Shown here: piece after piece, positions 35,372 through 43,180 of the stretch
Numbering within the stretch: position 1 is the stretch's first letter
Layout of the letters: every line of letters begins with the position of its first letter
Origin: Bacteroidota bacterium
GTDB lineage: Bacteria > Bacteroidota > Bacteroidia > Bacteroidales > Paludibacteraceae
Assembly (NCBI GenBank): GCA_023391625.1
Contig: JAEWAN010000006.1
Span: 682,001-746,000 of the forward strand
Length of the DNA: 64,000 bases
Reading direction: 5' to 3'
Notes under the pieces: generated by a model
Told to the model about the DNA's origin: nothing
What the model saw: only the letters and a program-made list of their open reading frames with translations
Database searches by the model: none
Position numbers and translations under genes: made by a program

Positions 35372-36037
35372 ATGAAAAAGGCAGTGATTGTAGTGGCCGG
35401 AGGCAAAGGGTTGCGTATGCAGTCAGATATACCCAAACAGTTTCTTACGGTAAATGGTAAACCTTTATTAATGTATACTTTAGAGGCTTTTTTTAATTAT
35501 GATCCGGAAATAAAACTGGTGTTGGTATTGCCTCTTTCGCAGATGGATTATTGGGAAACCCTATGCAAAACATATTCATTTTCACTGTCTCATCAGATAG
35601 TGGCAGGAGGGGAAACCCGTTTCCATTCCGTGCGTAATGGACTGAATGTTGTAGATGAAGAATCCTTAATTGCAGTTCACGATGGGGTACGGCCTATGGT
35701 AAGTGTGGAAACGATAGCACGTTGTTTTGATGAAGCATTAAAAGCTCCGGCAGTTGTCCCTGTTATAGATATGGTAGATAGTGTCAGATATGTGGATAAT
35801 CAGGATAATCATGCTTGTGACCGCAGCCGTTATAAATTGGTGCAGACTCCGCAGGTTTTTAATGGAGCTGTGTTGAAGAAAGCTTATTGTCAGCCTTATT
35901 CAGACTCTTTCACAGATGATGCTTCTGTGGTTGAAGGACTTGGAGAAAAAATAAAATTAGTGGAGGGAAACCGGGAAAATATTAAGATTACCACTTCTTT
36001 TGATTTGGTTCTGGCAGAGTGCTTATTGCGGGGATAA
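35372..36037 (+). CDS. ispD: 2-C-methyl-D-erythritol 4-phosphate cytidylyltransferase
   Basis: The 221-residue protein catalyses the CTP-dependent third step of the MEP isoprenoid pathway. The nucleotide-binding VVAGGKGLRMQSDIPKQFL, the catalytic-region AVHDGVRPMVS, QTPQVF and FTDDASVVE match IspD. Length is normal. It ends 2 bp before the stop of the convergent PAP2 gene. Confidence 0.95.
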   Translation: MKKAVIVVAGGKGLRMQSDIPKQFLTVNGKPLLMYTLEAFFNYDPEIKLVLVLPLSQMDYWETLCKTYSFSLSHQIVAGGETRFHSVRNGLNVVDEESLIAVHDGVRPMVSVETIARCFDEALKAPAVVPVIDMVDSVRYVDNQDNHACDRSRYKLVQTPQVFNGAVLKKAYCQPYSDSFTDDASVVEGLGEKIKLVEGNRENIKITTSFDLVLAECLLRG

Positions 36038-36039
36038 GG

Positions 36040-36678
36040 TTAGAGGAAAGCGTAGGATTTGAATATCTTTTTATTATCATGCTTTTTCCAAAGCCATTGG
36101 TTAACCTTGTAAGTCAGGTAAGCGCTTCCGGCTCCCAATAACATGCCGCCCAAAACATCGGAAGGGTAATGTACGCCTAAGTTGAGGCGGGAATATGCGA
36201 CGGAGCAGGCCCATAAATAACTGGGAACAATAACATACCACTTCGGATAGTGCAGGCTTAGTGAAGTGGCGGTGGCGAAAGCAATGGAAGTATGTCCGGA
36301 TGGGAATGACGGCGATGATTCAGGATAGGGTACATCCAGTACTCCGGGATATTTATCGTAAGGGCGCGTCCGGTTTGTGGTATATTTAAGTGCGTAAGTA
36401 AGAGCCGTGTTTACTGCCAGTCCGGTGCCTAGGGATATGGTGCTTTTCAATAAATCGTCATTTTTTTCAATCAAAGCGACAGAACCCATAATAATGGGAA
36501 CGGCTATTACAGTGATGTAGGTTGTGTTGGAAATGAAGCTGGAATAATTGCGCAGGGCTGCCGGAGATTGACTGTTCAGATTTTTCAGCAGATTAATATC
36601 AACATTTTGTGCATTAATGGAAATACTCAAAGAGAAAAATACACTTATAAGCAGAATAAATGTTGTAAATTTGCGCAT
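36040..36678 (-). CDS. PAP2-family membrane phosphatase
   Basis: I start at the ATG at 36678 (MRKFTTFILLISVF, a signal-like segment) because the only -7 element (36691-36698) lies between it and the longer in-frame start at 36702. The 212-residue protein has the three phosphatidic-acid-phosphatase motifs: KYTTNRTRP, PSFPSGHTS and SRLNLGVHYPSDVLGG. The family dephosphorylates lipid phosphates such as undecaprenyl diphosphate or lipid A. Several hydrophobic segments place it in a membrane. Confidence 0.9.
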   Translation of the reverse strand: MRKFTTFILLISVFFSLSISINAQNVDINLLKNLNSQSPAALRNYSSFISNTTYITVIAVPIIMGSVALIEKNDDLLKSTISLGTGLAVNTALTYALKYTTNRTRPYDKYPGVLDVPYPESSPSFPSGHTSIAFATATSLSLHYPKWYVIVPSYLWACSVAYSRLNLGVHYPSDVLGGMLLGAGSAYLTYKVNQWLWKKHDNKKIFKSYAFL

Positions 36679-36690
36679 GGTTTTTTGTTG

Positions 36691-36698
36691 CAAAAATA
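36691..36698 (-). promoter_or_regulatory. -7 element deciding the PAP2 start
   Basis: TATTTTTG on the minus strand would start transcription near 36684, about 6 nt before the ATG at 36678. The ATG at 36702 lies upstream of it and is therefore unlikely. Confidence 0.55.
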
Positions 36699-36749
36699 AC
36701 ATTTATTGCGTAAAAACTTAGATATCTGTTTGATTTAATAATTTATAAA

Positions 36750-37631
36750 ATGGCTGATATGGATAATACGATTATAATGGATACGGTAAAAAAGTTGTCA
36801 GACCCGGATTCTTTCAAGAACATTTGTCACGAAAGTGGAAATAATCCTATGCCTTCAACAGAGGCTTTGAAAGAAATAGTACAACTGACCCGTTCAATAA
36901 TATTTCCCGGTTACTTTGGTGATGAAGCTATGACAAGGGCCACCCGTATGTATTATATCGGAGTTAATGTGGATAATCTTCTTTTGTTGCTGACTAAGCA
37001 GATACGAGCAGGTTTGTGCATTGACACACAGGAAGATTTTGAAACTTCCCGTCATATGGCAACGGTGGCCCGGGAAAAGGCTATTGAATTTGTGGCACAG
37101 CTCCCGGAGATACGTCGGAAATTAAGTACTGATGTTGTCGCTGCTTATAATGGCGACCCGGCAGCCAAAAGTTATGCCGAGATTATTTTTTGTTATCCAA
37201 GTATCCGTGCTATCAGTAATTACCGTATCGCCCATGCTTTGTTGCAATTAGGAGTACCTCTTATTCCACGTATTATTACGGAAATGGCTCATTCTGAAAC
37301 GGGTATAGATATCCATCCGGGAGCCCGTATTGGAGAGTATTTCACTATTGACCACGGAACGGGTGTTGTAATAGGGGAGACTTCCGTGATCGGTGATAAC
37401 GTGAAGCTTTATCAGGGAGTGACCTTAGGCGCCAAAAGCTTTCCGCTTGATGAGGAAGGGAATCCTATCAAGGGCATAGACCGTCATCCGAAGATAGGAA
37501 ACAATGTTATTATATACTCTAATTCCACTATTTTGGGTAATATCACGGTAGGAGACGGTACGGTGATCGGGGGAAATATCTGGGTGGATAAAGATGTTCC
37601 TGCGGGTGCCAAGTTAGTGCAGAAACGTTAA
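36750..37631 (+). CDS. cysE: Serine O-acetyltransferase (EpsC/CysE type)
   Basis: The 293-residue protein forms O-acetylserine for cysteine synthesis. A helical N-terminal domain (about 1-180) is followed by a left-handed beta-helix of hexapeptide repeats. It includes ETGIDIHPGARIGEYFTIDH, GTGVVIGETSVIGDNV and KLYQGVTLGAKSF with the catalytic His and acetyl-CoA site. The length and long N-domain fit the EpsC subgroup. An alternative start is the ATG at 36759. It is followed 47 bp later by the THUMP methyltransferase. Confidence 0.92.
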   Translation: MADMDNTIIMDTVKKLSDPDSFKNICHESGNNPMPSTEALKEIVQLTRSIIFPGYFGDEAMTRATRMYYIGVNVDNLLLLLTKQIRAGLCIDTQEDFETSRHMATVAREKAIEFVAQLPEIRRKLSTDVVAAYNGDPAAKSYAEIIFCYPSIRAISNYRIAHALLQLGVPLIPRIITEMAHSETGIDIHPGARIGEYFTIDHGTGVVIGETSVIGDNVKLYQGVTLGAKSFPLDEEGNPIKGIDRHPKIGNNVIIYSNSTILGNITVGDGTVIGGNIWVDKDVPAGAKLVQKR

Positions 37632-37670
37632 TTCAGGTTTTATTACATATTAAACAGATCAAACAGTAAA

Positions 37671-37681
37671 GGAGGAAAATG
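37671..37681 (+). promoter_or_regulatory. Unusual strong Shine-Dalgarno-like site
   Basis: A perfect GGAGG (37671-37675) stands 3 bases before the ATG at 37679. Strong Shine-Dalgarno sites are rare in this phylum and in this window, and the spacing is short. Its function is therefore uncertain. Confidence 0.4.
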
Positions 37682-38842
37682 GAATTTGAGATGATAGCTA
37701 AAACTTTTCTTGGGCTTGAAGAAGTTTTGGCGACAGAATTGGTGGCACTTGGTGCAAATGATGTACAGATTCAGCGTCGTGCCGTAAGTTTTACCGGTGA
37801 TAAGGCTTTATTGTACAGGGCTAATCTTTATTGCCGCACAGCTTCCCGTATTTTAGTGCCTTTTTTGACTTTTAAGGCCGCAGATGCCGATGAAGTGTAT
37901 CAGAAAGTAAAAAATGTGAACTGGGGAAGTTATCTGACAGTGGACGGTACTTTTGCGATAGATTCTACAATTTATTCCGATCATTTCAAACATTCCAAGT
38001 ATGTGACATATCGTGTTAAAGACGCTATAGTAGACTGGTTCTCAGAGAAGTTTGATAAGCGTCCTACCGTAAGTGTGGCTAATCCTCAGTTAATGATTAA
38101 TATACATATTGCCCAGGATAAGTGTACATTGTCTTTTGATAGTTCCGGTGAATCTTTGCATAAACGGGGTTACCGGGTAGAGGAGTCTGAAGCCCCTATC
38201 AATGAGGCCTTGGCTGCTGGTATGTTGTTGCTGGCCGGTTGGGATGGACAGTGTAATTTTGTGGATCCGATGTGTGGGTCCGGTACGCTGTTGGTAGAAG
38301 CAGCATTGATAGCCCTGAATATACCGCCGGGCATTTACCGTTCGGAGTTTGCTTTTGAAAAATGGAATGATTTTGATGAGGATTTGTTTGATACCTTATA
38401 TAATGACGACTCGTACGAACGGAATTTTGAATATAAAATTTATGGTTCGGATATTTCTCCCCGTGCTATTCAGATAGCTAAGGAAAATGTGAAATCTGCG
38501 GGACTGACAAAATACATTGATTTAAAAGTATCTCCTCTGCAAAAGATAGAATCAGCTCCCGGTAAATGTATGTTGGTAACGAATCCTCCTTATGGGGAGC
38601 GTATTGTTTCCGATAATATCTTCAAACTTTATGGTGATTTGGGTTCTTTATTGAAGCATAAGTTCACTGATTGTACGGCATGGGTAATAAGTTCGCATGA
38701 ACAGGCATTGAAACGGATTGGTTTGAAGCCTTCAAAAAAGATTAAGCTATTGAACGGCTCGCTGGATTGCTTGTATTGTCGTTATGATATTTTCAGTGGA
38801 AAGCGGACAGATTTCCTTGCACATAAAAAGACTTCCAGGTAG
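37679..38842 (+). CDS. THUMP-domain rRNA methyltransferase (RlmL/YpsC-like)
   Basis: The 387-residue protein has an N-terminal ferredoxin-like and THUMP region (about 1-155). The Rossmann methyltransferase domain follows with DPMCGSGTLLVEAALIALN (SAM loop) and the catalytic TNPPYGERI. The NPPY motif indicates N2-methylation of guanine in rRNA, as in RlmL (G2445). It corresponds to only the first half of E. coli RlmKL, as in most bacteria. The next gene begins 5 bp after its stop. Confidence 0.92.
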   Translation: MEFEMIAKTFLGLEEVLATELVALGANDVQIQRRAVSFTGDKALLYRANLYCRTASRILVPFLTFKAADADEVYQKVKNVNWGSYLTVDGTFAIDSTIYSDHFKHSKYVTYRVKDAIVDWFSEKFDKRPTVSVANPQLMINIHIAQDKCTLSFDSSGESLHKRGYRVEESEAPINEALAAGMLLLAGWDGQCNFVDPMCGSGTLLVEAALIALNIPPGIYRSEFAFEKWNDFDEDLFDTLYNDDSYERNFEYKIYGSDISPRAIQIAKENVKSAGLTKYIDLKVSPLQKIESAPGKCMLVTNPPYGERIVSDNIFKLYGDLGSLLKHKFTDCTAWVISSHEQALKRIGLKPSKKIKLLNGSLDCLYCRYDIFSGKRTDFLAHKKTSR

Positions 38843-38847
38843 TTTAT

Positions 38848-39441
38848 ATGCGCCCGGATCTGATTTATGTCTCTACAGTGGAGGAGTTTCGTTCTTATTA
38901 TTGGTTGAAAGAAGAACTGGTTCTTTTTTGTCGTGAAAAAGGAATAGCTGCTTCCGGTAATAAGGCGGATTTGGCTGGGCGTGTTGAAGTGTTTTTTGAA
39001 ACTGGAGAACTGATAAAATCCGCTAAATCATTGTCCCGAAAAACGGTTTCACGGTTTGACTGGAATCGTGAAGTCTTATCGCCGGATACTTTACTTACCG
39101 ATAATTATAGAAATACGGAAAATGTACGGGCTTTCTTCAAAAAGGAGATAGGAGCCCGTTTTCGTTTTACTGCTCCTTTTATGGCCTGGTTAAAGAAAAA
39201 TACGGGTAAACCTTTGTCTGAGGCTGTTGCAGAATGGCAGAAAATGGATAGGGAAAAACGGGAAGGGAAGGCTGTGCCGGACATAGCTCCGCAATTTGAG
39301 TATAACCGTTATATCCGTGATTTCTTGAAAAATAATCCTGGAAAAACATTAAAAGAGGCCATTCATTTTTGGAATTTAAAAAAGAATCTTCCCGGAGACA
39401 ATCATTACATTGTCTCTGATCTGGGGCTTACACAGGACTGA
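38848..39441 (+). CDS. SAP-domain protein with DUF6434-like region
   Basis: The 197-residue protein has a SAP-like helix-extension-helix (about 18-52; YWLKEELVLFCREKGIAASG, NKADLAGRVEVFF), a fold that binds nucleic acid. Residues about 68-130 (SRFDWNREVLSPDTLLTDNY, FFKKEIGARFRF) match the DUF6434 type. Two copies of a short motif follow (FMAWLKKNTGKPLSEAVAEW and FLKNNPGKTLKEAIHFW). It lies 5 bp after the RNA methyltransferase gene, which suggests a linked role in RNA modification (inference). Confidence 0.7.
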   Translation: MRPDLIYVSTVEEFRSYYWLKEELVLFCREKGIAASGNKADLAGRVEVFFETGELIKSAKSLSRKTVSRFDWNREVLSPDTLLTDNYRNTENVRAFFKKEIGARFRFTAPFMAWLKKNTGKPLSEAVAEWQKMDREKREGKAVPDIAPQFEYNRYIRDFLKNNPGKTLKEAIHFWNLKKNLPGDNHYIVSDLGLTQD

Positions 39442-39454
39442 TTCGGATAAACCC

Positions 39455-39485
39455 TTTGCAGATCGGTCTAAAAATTGTACTTTTG
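39455..39485 (+). promoter_or_regulatory. Consensus -33/-7 promoter of prfC
   Basis: TTTG (39455-39458) lies exactly 19 bp before TACTTTTG (39478-39485). Transcription would begin about 50 nt upstream of the prfC ATG. Confidence 0.8.
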
Positions 39486-39541
39486 CAGACTGAAAATTTA
39501 AAAATCGAGTTTTTATAATCACTTGATTATCAAAAGAGCAT

Positions 39542-41119
39542 ATGAGTTTAGAATCAGAAATAAAACGTCGGCGTACTTTTGCCATTATTAGTCACCCGGA
39601 TGCGGGTAAAACCACTTTGACCGAGAAGCTTCTCCTTTTCGGGGGTGCCATTCATGTGGCAGGGGCAGTAAAGTCGAATAAAATAAAAAAAACAGCAACC
39701 TCGGACTGGATGGAAATAGAGAAACAGCGTGGTATCTCTGTGGCTACTTCAGTAATGGGTTTTGAATATAAAGATTTTAAAATAAATATATTAGATACTC
39801 CGGGTCACCAGGATTTTGCGGAAGATACGTACCGTACTTTGACGGCTGTTGACAGTGTAATCATAGTGGTGGATGTGGCCAAGGGGGTAGAAGCCCAGAC
39901 CCGTAAATTGATGAACGTCTGCCGGATGAGAAATACTCCGGTTATCGTGTTTGTAAATAAACTTGACCGGGACGGGCGTGACCCTTTTGATTTGCTGGAT
40001 GAACTGGAAGCTGAACTGGGTATTCAGGTACGCCCTTTAAGCTGGCCTATCAATATGGGGATGACCTTTAAGGGAGTTTATAATATCTACGAGCAGAATT
40101 TGCAGCTGTACACTCCTAATAAACAAACCATCAGTGAGTCTGTGGCTATTTCAGATATTAATAGTCCGGATTTGGAGAGTTATGTGGGGGAAGCCGATGC
40201 AGCTAAACTTCGGGAAGACCTTGAAATTATAGAAGGCGTGTATCCTGAATTTGATCCGGTTAGATACCTGTCGGGAGAGTTAGCCCCTGTGTTTTTCGGA
40301 AGTGCTTTGAATAATTTCGGAGTGAAAGAATTGCTGGACTGTTTTGTACAGATAGCTCCATCTCCTCTCCCTGTTCAGGCTGTGGAACGTGAAGTTAATC
40401 CTTATGAAGAAAATTTCACCGGATTTGTTTTTAAAATACATGCTAACATGGATCCTAATCACCGTAGCTGTATTGCTTTTGTGAAAATCTGTTCCGGTAA
40501 GTTTGAGCGTAATGTGAACTACAAACATGTGCGTCATGGTAAGATGATGCGTTTTTCCAGCCCTACGGCTTTTATGGCGCAACGGAAAGAAACTGTTGAC
40601 GAGGCTTATGCCGGGGATATCGTAGGTTTGCCGGATACCGGAACATTTAAGATTGGAGATACTTTAACAGCAGGTGAAACCTTGCATTTTAAAGGTTTGC
40701 CTAGTTTCTCTCCGGAGATGTTTAAGTACATAGAAAACGCAGATCCGATGAAAACAAAACAACTGGAAAAAGGTGTCGCTCAGTTGATGGACGAAGGTGT
40801 GGCCCAGCTGTTTGTCAATCAGTTTAACGGGCGGAAAATCATCGGTACTGTAGGGCAACTTCAATTTGAAGTTATACAATACCGCTTGCTGCACGAGTAT
40901 GGTGCGCAGTGTCGCTGGGAACCTGTGTCTTTATATAAAGCATGTTGGATTGAAAGCGACGATGCCGCTGAATTGGATAACTTTAAGAAACGTAAGGCGC
41001 AGTACATGGCTAAAGACCGTGAAGGACGTGATGTTTTCCTGGCAGATTCATCGTATGTCCTTCAGATGGCCCAAAGCGATTTCTCAAATATCCGCTTTCA
41101 TTTTACCTCAGAATTCTGA
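39542..41119 (+). CDS. prfC: Peptide chain release factor 3
   Basis: The 525-residue GTPase recycles RF1/RF2 from the ribosome after termination. G1 is SHPDAGKTTLTEKLLLFGG, G2 lies in QRGISVATSVMGF, G3 is DTPGHQDF and G4 is NKLDRDG. Domains II and III follow with the RF3 C-terminal region. It has normal length and its own promoter. The stop lies 7 bp from the end of the convergent DAHP synthase gene. Confidence 0.96.
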   Translation: MSLESEIKRRRTFAIISHPDAGKTTLTEKLLLFGGAIHVAGAVKSNKIKKTATSDWMEIEKQRGISVATSVMGFEYKDFKINILDTPGHQDFAEDTYRTLTAVDSVIIVVDVAKGVEAQTRKLMNVCRMRNTPVIVFVNKLDRDGRDPFDLLDELEAELGIQVRPLSWPINMGMTFKGVYNIYEQNLQLYTPNKQTISESVAISDINSPDLESYVGEADAAKLREDLEIIEGVYPEFDPVRYLSGELAPVFFGSALNNFGVKELLDCFVQIAPSPLPVQAVEREVNPYEENFTGFVFKIHANMDPNHRSCIAFVKICSGKFERNVNYKHVRHGKMMRFSSPTAFMAQRKETVDEAYAGDIVGLPDTGTFKIGDTLTAGETLHFKGLPSFSPEMFKYIENADPMKTKQLEKGVAQLMDEGVAQLFVNQFNGRKIIGTVGQLQFEVIQYRLLHEYGAQCRWEPVSLYKACWIESDDAAELDNFKKRKAQYMAKDREGRDVFLADSSYVLQMAQSDFSNIRFHFTSEF

Positions 41120-41126
41120 TTTATTC

Positions 41127-42125
41127 TCAGACTATCTCTTTGCCTATGGCTTTGGCTATAGGCTGGAGACTTTGGTACATTTCCCTGAAAGTATTATGGT
41201 CTAATTGTTGTGAAGCGTCGGATTGTGCGCAGGCAGGGTTAGGATGTGTTTCAATAAGCAAACCGTCTACCCCCATTGCGGTACAAGCGCGTGCCAGGTC
41301 AGGAACCCCGTAAGCATAGCCCATTGCATGGCTGGGATCCAGGATAACAGGCAGGTTCGTGTATTGTTTCAGATAGGCAACTCCGCAGAGGTCAAGAGTA
41401 AAACGTGTTTTTGTTTCAAAAGTACGTATTCCCCGTTCACATAGAATTACATTTTCATTGCCTCCGGAAAGTATAAAGTCTGCACATTGTACAAATTCTT
41501 GCAGAGTTGTGCCGAAACCACGTTTCAGGATTACGGGTTTGTTTATTTTTCCGCAACGTTGCAGCAAACCATGGTCGTACATGGATTTAGCTCCTATTTG
41601 TACAATATCGGCATATTCTATGACTTGTTCCACATGGGTTGCATCACGTACTTCCGATGCCACAAGCAGACCATATTTCTCACGCATTTTGGCAAGAAGC
41701 TTTAGTCCGTCCAAACCTAATCCTCGGAATGTGTATGGAGAAGTGCGCGGTTTGAAAGCCCCGGCACGGAGCACTTTGACATTAAGTTCTTTCAACATTT
41801 GGCAGGATTGTTCTATCTGCTCCTCTGATTCAATGGAACATGGTCCGGCAATCATCAATGTGTTCTTCTGATCTCCTCCGATATAAGTTGAGCCTATGTC
41901 TATCCGGCGTGTTTGATTTTTATATTTACGGCTGCCCAGCTGCATATCACTATCCATTACGAAATATTCCTTAGCATAAGGAGCTAATTCCGTAGGAAGT
42001 TCTTTTACAGAGAAAGAGGTTATAAGCACATGAAACTCATTATTGGTAAAAATAATCGCTTTATTTCTCCGTGCCAATTCTTCAGCTTGCTGTAAAGGCA
42101 GGTTTTTATCTATATGGATAATCAT
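41127..42125 (-). CDS. aroF: 3-deoxy-7-phosphoheptulonate (DAHP) synthase
   Basis: The 332-residue protein joins phosphoenolpyruvate and erythrose 4-phosphate, the entry step of the shikimate pathway. An N-terminal ferredoxin-like regulatory domain of about 70 residues precedes the TIM barrel. Barrel motifs are AGPCSIES, RAGAFKPRTSPYTFRG, LKRGFGTTLQE, LDPSHAMGY and IETHPNP. This is the type I-beta architecture seen in Thermotoga. It is the last gene of a four-gene minus-strand unit, 31 bp behind the epimerase-CBS gene. The N-terminal domain probably gives feedback control. Confidence 0.93.
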   Translation of the reverse strand: MIIHIDKNLPLQQAEELARRNKAIIFTNNEFHVLITSFSVKELPTELAPYAKEYFVMDSDMQLGSRKYKNQTRRIDIGSTYIGGDQKNTLMIAGPCSIESEEQIEQSCQMLKELNVKVLRAGAFKPRTSPYTFRGLGLDGLKLLAKMREKYGLLVASEVRDATHVEQVIEYADIVQIGAKSMYDHGLLQRCGKINKPVILKRGFGTTLQEFVQCADFILSGGNENVILCERGIRTFETKTRFTLDLCGVAYLKQYTNLPVILDPSHAMGYAYGVPDLARACTAMGVDGLLIETHPNPACAQSDASQQLDHNTFREMYQSLQPIAKAIGKEIV

Positions 42126-42156
42126 GATTGTTCGTTTTAAAAAGTCAATAAATAGT

Positions 42157-43170
42157 TTATATCTCGCTTCTGATTAGATTGAAGAATGTAACTGCTCCTG
42201 CTATCTCGTTATTGTTGTTGACAACGGGCAGGAAAGAAACGATGAAATTCTTTCTTCTGATCATTTGCAGCATATCGGCAATCGTATCAGTGTCTAACAC
42301 TGTTACGGGTGACGGGTTCAGCATATCGCTAAGCGATGTTTTATTTAAATCGGATATGTTTTTTAGCAGTCCTTTACGTACATCGGCATTGCTGACAATG
42401 CCTGCAAATTTACCCGTTTTGTCTTTGAATAATACAAATCCGAGTTTGTACTGCTCGATGGTTTGCAGTACTGCTGCGATGTTGGAGCTTTCTTCAACCG
42501 GAAGCACCGGAAGATCATCCCCCGTAATCATGAAGTCTGCTATACGGTAATGGGACTCTACATTGTTGACACGTAAATCCAGTAATGCTTTACCTGCCGA
42601 ATTATTGGCAAGGAAAGAACCTGTTACTACGGATGAAACTCCCATATTACGCAAAATAAATGAAACTTCTCCATTTACTCCGCCGTCTACAAAAATTTCT
42701 TTGTTTTGGTAGCGTTGACGAAACTTGCGTATGCGCTGGAAGTTTTGTTTAGCAAATTGTCCTCCACTTTCACCGGGAATGGTTGTCATGAAAAGGATAA
42801 AATCAAAATCGCTATAATTATCAAAAACTTCAATAGGGGTAGAAGTTGTAATTCCTAATCCGTATTTGGTTTTTCCTGTTTTGGGAGGATTTATTTTCCT
42901 GCCTTGTAAGTCTTCATACTGAAACTGGACGTATTCCACGTTATATTCCGTTATCTTGTCGTAGAACTTTTCAGGTTCCGGACTGATAATGTGTAAATCA
43001 ATTGGCGTATGAGAACAAGAACGTATTTCCTCAATGTCCTTGAATACGTTCAGATTATCTTTACAGTCAATATGAAAACTACTGATGTTGAGAGCGTCAA
43101 GCTCTGATACAATCTCTTTTAAAGGTCTGGTTTTGGGGTATGAATAAATTGATGCTGATATCTTCATCAC
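42157..43170 (-). CDS. Ribulose-phosphate 3-epimerase-like domain fused to a CBS pair
   Basis: The 337-residue protein has two parts. Residues 1-205 form a TIM barrel of the ribulose-phosphate 3-epimerase superfamily with all four metal/catalytic positions: His33 and Asp35 (SFHIDCKD), His60 (DLHIIS) and Asp162 (FVDGGVN). The phosphate loop GESGGQF is also present. Residues about 213-337 form two CBS motifs (GIVSNADVRKGLL, then SPVTVLDTDTIADML and AGAVTFFNLI), which usually bind adenosine ligands. The fusion suggests adenylate control of a pentose-phosphate epimerase. It lies 10 bp after the GH16-fold gene and 31 bp before the DAHP synthase gene. Substrate could be another ketose phosphate. 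Confidence 0.78.
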   Translation of the reverse strand: MMKISASIYSYPKTRPLKEIVSELDALNISSFHIDCKDNLNVFKDIEEIRSCSHTPIDLHIISPEPEKFYDKITEYNVEYVQFQYEDLQGRKINPPKTGKTKYGLGITTSTPIEVFDNYSDFDFILFMTTIPGESGGQFAKQNFQRIRKFRQRYQNKEIFVDGGVNGEVSFILRNMGVSSVVTGSFLANNSAGKALLDLRVNNVESHYRIADFMITGDDLPVLPVEESSNIAAVLQTIEQYKLGFVLFKDKTGKFAGIVSNADVRKGLLKNISDLNKTSLSDMLNPSPVTVLDTDTIADMLQMIRRKNFIVSFLPVVNNNNEIAGAVTFFNLIRSEI

Positions 43171-43180
43171 AATAAATTAG

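Noticed and set aside
41458..41871. Open frame of 137 codons antisense to the DAHP synthase gene
   Set aside because: It mirrors a strongly conserved enzyme region and has no signal or domain of its own.
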